Source: Hymenobacter siberiensis
GTDB taxonomy: Bacteria; Bacteroidota; Bacteroidia; Cytophagales; Hymenobacteraceae
DNA: 64,000 nucleotides
Assembly (NCBI RefSeq): GCF_018967865.2
Contig: NZ_JAHLZY020000001.1
Span: 2,418,001-2,482,000 of the forward strand
Direction: 5' to 3'
The position numbers were made by a program, and so were the translations under genes. Under the pieces are notes generated by a model. The model saw only the letters and a program-made list of their open reading frames with translations, had not been told where the DNA came from and searched no databases. Positions 62,574 through 64,000 of this stretch are shown here, in pieces; positions within the stretch are counted from its first letter, which is position 1; each line of letters opens with the position of its first letter.

Positions 62574-63290
62574 TTGCACACCACCCTTACCGTTTTCACG
62601 CTAAAACCCGGCCATCGGCGCTGGGGCCTGGCCCAGATGGGCACCTCGCCCCCCACCCTGAAAAAGGTACCGGGCCTGAAGTTCTTCAAGCTGCTGGGCA
62701 GCGGGGCCGCCAACGGCTTCGGCGTGTGGCCCAACTTCGACCGCTACGGCTTCATGGCTGTATGGCAAGATGTGGCTTCGGCCGCCGCATTTTTCAGTCG
62801 TCACCCACTGTGGGCGGCCTACCAGCAGCGCAGCGCCGAACAGTGGACCGTGCGCCTTGCCCCCATCAAAGCCCAGGGCCTGTGGGACGGCCAAAACCCT
62901 TTTGAATACAGCTCCAATGCCCTTTCAGCCCCGGCCGATACGCCCATAGCCGTGCTGACCCGGGCCAGCATTCGCTGGCGCAAAACCCCGCGCTTCTGGA
63001 AATTCGTAGAGCCCACCAGTGCGGCGCTGGCCCACGCGGTTGGCGTGCGCGCCGCCATCGGGCTGGGCGAATTGCCACTGGTGCGGCAGGCCACGTTCAG
63101 CGTGTGGGAATCGGCCAAAGCCATGCGGGAATATGCCTATAAAGACGCCACGCACCGCGAGGCAATCAAGCTTACGCGCCGCGAAAACTGGTACGCTGAG
63201 GAGCTATTTGCCCGCTTCCAGGTGCTGAGCAGCGAGGGCACCCTCGATGGCCGGGAGCCACTAGCAGGCCTGCTGGCGGCCCCGGGCTAG
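62574..63290 (+). CDS. CrtA-like (spheroidene monooxygenase-type) protein
   Basis: 238 residues from the only possible start, a TTG, because a TAA precedes it by 13 bases. The sequence is similar to spheroidene monooxygenases: GLAQMGTSPPTLKKVPGLKF, FKLLGSGAANGFGVWPNFDR, YGFMAVWQDVASAAAFFSRH, TVRLAPIKAQGLWDGQNPFE, ETFSVWES-like FSVWESAKAMREYAYKDATH. CrtA adds oxygen to carotenoid ends. No other carotenoid genes are visible here, so the substrate may differ. Confidence 0.8.
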   Translation: MHTTLTVFTLKPGHRRWGLAQMGTSPPTLKKVPGLKFFKLLGSGAANGFGVWPNFDRYGFMAVWQDVASAAAFFSRHPLWAAYQQRSAEQWTVRLAPIKAQGLWDGQNPFEYSSNALSAPADTPIAVLTRASIRWRKTPRFWKFVEPTSAALAHAVGVRAAIGLGELPLVRQATFSVWESAKAMREYAYKDATHREAIKLTRRENWYAEELFARFQVLSSEGTLDGREPLAGLLAAPG

Positions 63291-64000
63291 TCGCTCAAAT
63301 TATAGCGGTGCAGCCAGGCGCGGCCGTTGGCCGTGAGCTCGGGGTGCGGGTCGGCTTCTATCTGCACTCCGGCCGGCCGCGAAGTAAGCCGCTCGCCGGG
63401 GCCCGTGTACCAGGTTACGTCGCCCGGCGTGGCCCCCGGGGTAGTAATGACCTGGTTGCGGCCCGCCCCATCATAGAAGTGCACGGCAATGCCCTGCGGC
63501 AAGGTGCCGCGCAGCTCAAATACGTCGTCGCCGCCCAGGCCGTACAGATCGAGCCGGGGGGTGATTTTACGGTTGTAGGTGCGCTCCACCACGAGGCTAT
63601 CAGGCCGGCCGGGGCGCCGGGCCAGCAGCTGCACGCGCAGGCTGCCGCCGGCTTCGCTCAGAATAAAGCGCTCGGCCTGGTCGGTGCCAATCAGCCAGGC
63701 CTGCTTGTTCAATAGCGCGTAATACTGCTGGGCCACGGCGGGCAGCTGCTCGCGCCGGGCGCGCAGCATGGGCACAAACCGCGCCGCCAGGCGGGCCCGC
63801 GTTTCCGGCGGCCCCGCGTTGAAGGCCCGCACCAGCGCCGCATCGCTCAGGCTGGCCCGCACGGAATCGGCCACTTCCCGAAAGTCATTCGCGCTCAAGC
63901 TGGTGAGCAGGGTGCGGTCGAGGGCACGGGCAGTGGTGGTCAGGCCATCCACGTTTTCCAGGCCAATGGTGGCCCGGAAGGTCTGGTATTTGGGCGCAAA
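63287..64000 (-). CDS. C-terminal part of a protein cut by the right edge, family unknown
   Basis: At least 237 residues; the N-terminus lies beyond the window. Near the end is LDLYGLGGDDVFELRGTLPQ, which reads like a Ca-binding RTX-type or similar surface repeat; before it are RLAARFVPMLRARREQLPAV and LIGTDQAERFILSEAGGSLR. Such segments occur in long Bacteroidota outer-membrane or metallophosphatase-associated proteins (weak recall). I do not assign a function. It converges with the CrtA-like gene with a 4-base overlap. Confidence 0.6.
   Translation of the reverse strand, partial: FAPKYQTFRATIGLENVDGLTTTARALDRTLLTSLSANDFREVADSVRASLSDAALVRAFNAGPPETRARLAARFVPMLRARREQLPAVAQQYYALLNKQAWLIGTDQAERFILSEAGGSLRVQLLARRPGRPDSLVVERTYNRKITPRLDLYGLGGDDVFELRGTLPQGIAVHFYDGAGRNQVITTPGATPGDVTWYTGPGERLTSRPAGVQIEADPHPELTANGRAWLHRYNLSD

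Overview
The window looks like chromosomal DNA of a GC-rich member of the Bacteroidota, most likely a Hymenobacter-like cytophagale (inference). The signs are high-GC coding sequence without clear Shine-Dalgarno sites, TAnnTTTG promoter elements, several secreted proteins with type IX secretion (T9SS) C-terminal sorting domains, a fused alpha/beta E1 dehydrogenase, TonB_C-domain proteins and FKBP-type lipoproteins. I see no prophage, CRISPR array or rRNA operon.

Layout. 0-5.4 kb: E1 2-oxoacid dehydrogenase (cut by the left edge), hemF, a PAP2 phosphatase, a flavodoxin-fold reductase, riboflavin synthase and a zinc-ribbon protein. 5.5-12 kb: a T9SS subtilisin, a lipoprotein, mnmA, an IS5-family insertion sequence (IS) and an exopolysaccharide-type sugar transferase. 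12-19 kb: an isoaspartyl methyltransferase, two tandem M43 metalloproteases with T9SS tails, an acyl-CoA thioesterase, an unknown Pro-rich protein and an odd tRNA-like RNA. 19-30 kb: a TlpA-like lipoprotein, gatB, three TonB-like proteins (one decayed), an SPFH protein, alaS, a MerR regulator and dprA. 30-34 kb: a delta-60-repeat T9SS gene broken by a MITE-like element at its 5' end and an IS427-like element in its middle. 34-38 kb: an aminotransferase class IV enzyme, two more TonB_C proteins, thyA and a photolyase lacking Fe-S ligands. 38-46 kb: a MITE, an HsdR_N-type protein, a small secreted protein, an RND/MMPL exporter, a lipoprotein, an IS701-like element and an MpaB-like/DUF2809 fused reading frame. 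46-58.6 kb: a double-FKBP lipoprotein, a Dna2-like nuclease-helicase, a conserved lipoprotein, a coiled-coil protein, cryptochrome DASH, a GNAT/nitrilase fusion, a HigBA module and an IGHMBP2-like helicase. 58.8-64 kb: a decayed SMP-30-type gene, SlyD-like FKBP, ACP phosphodiesterase, a PPOX-family protein, a CrtA-like protein and a protein cut by the right edge.

The core genes are ordinary housekeeping (tRNA charging and modification, haem and flavin synthesis, thymidylate, competence and DNA repair). The most unusual content lies between them: several families of intergenic palindromes, two MITE-like elements (one sharing termini and target site with a full IS in the same window), an IS whose precise removal restores its host gene, AT-rich repeats inside a helicase reading frame, and a terminator-linked tRNA-like RNA with no normal anticodon loop. 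I did not find a convincing new multi-gene system.
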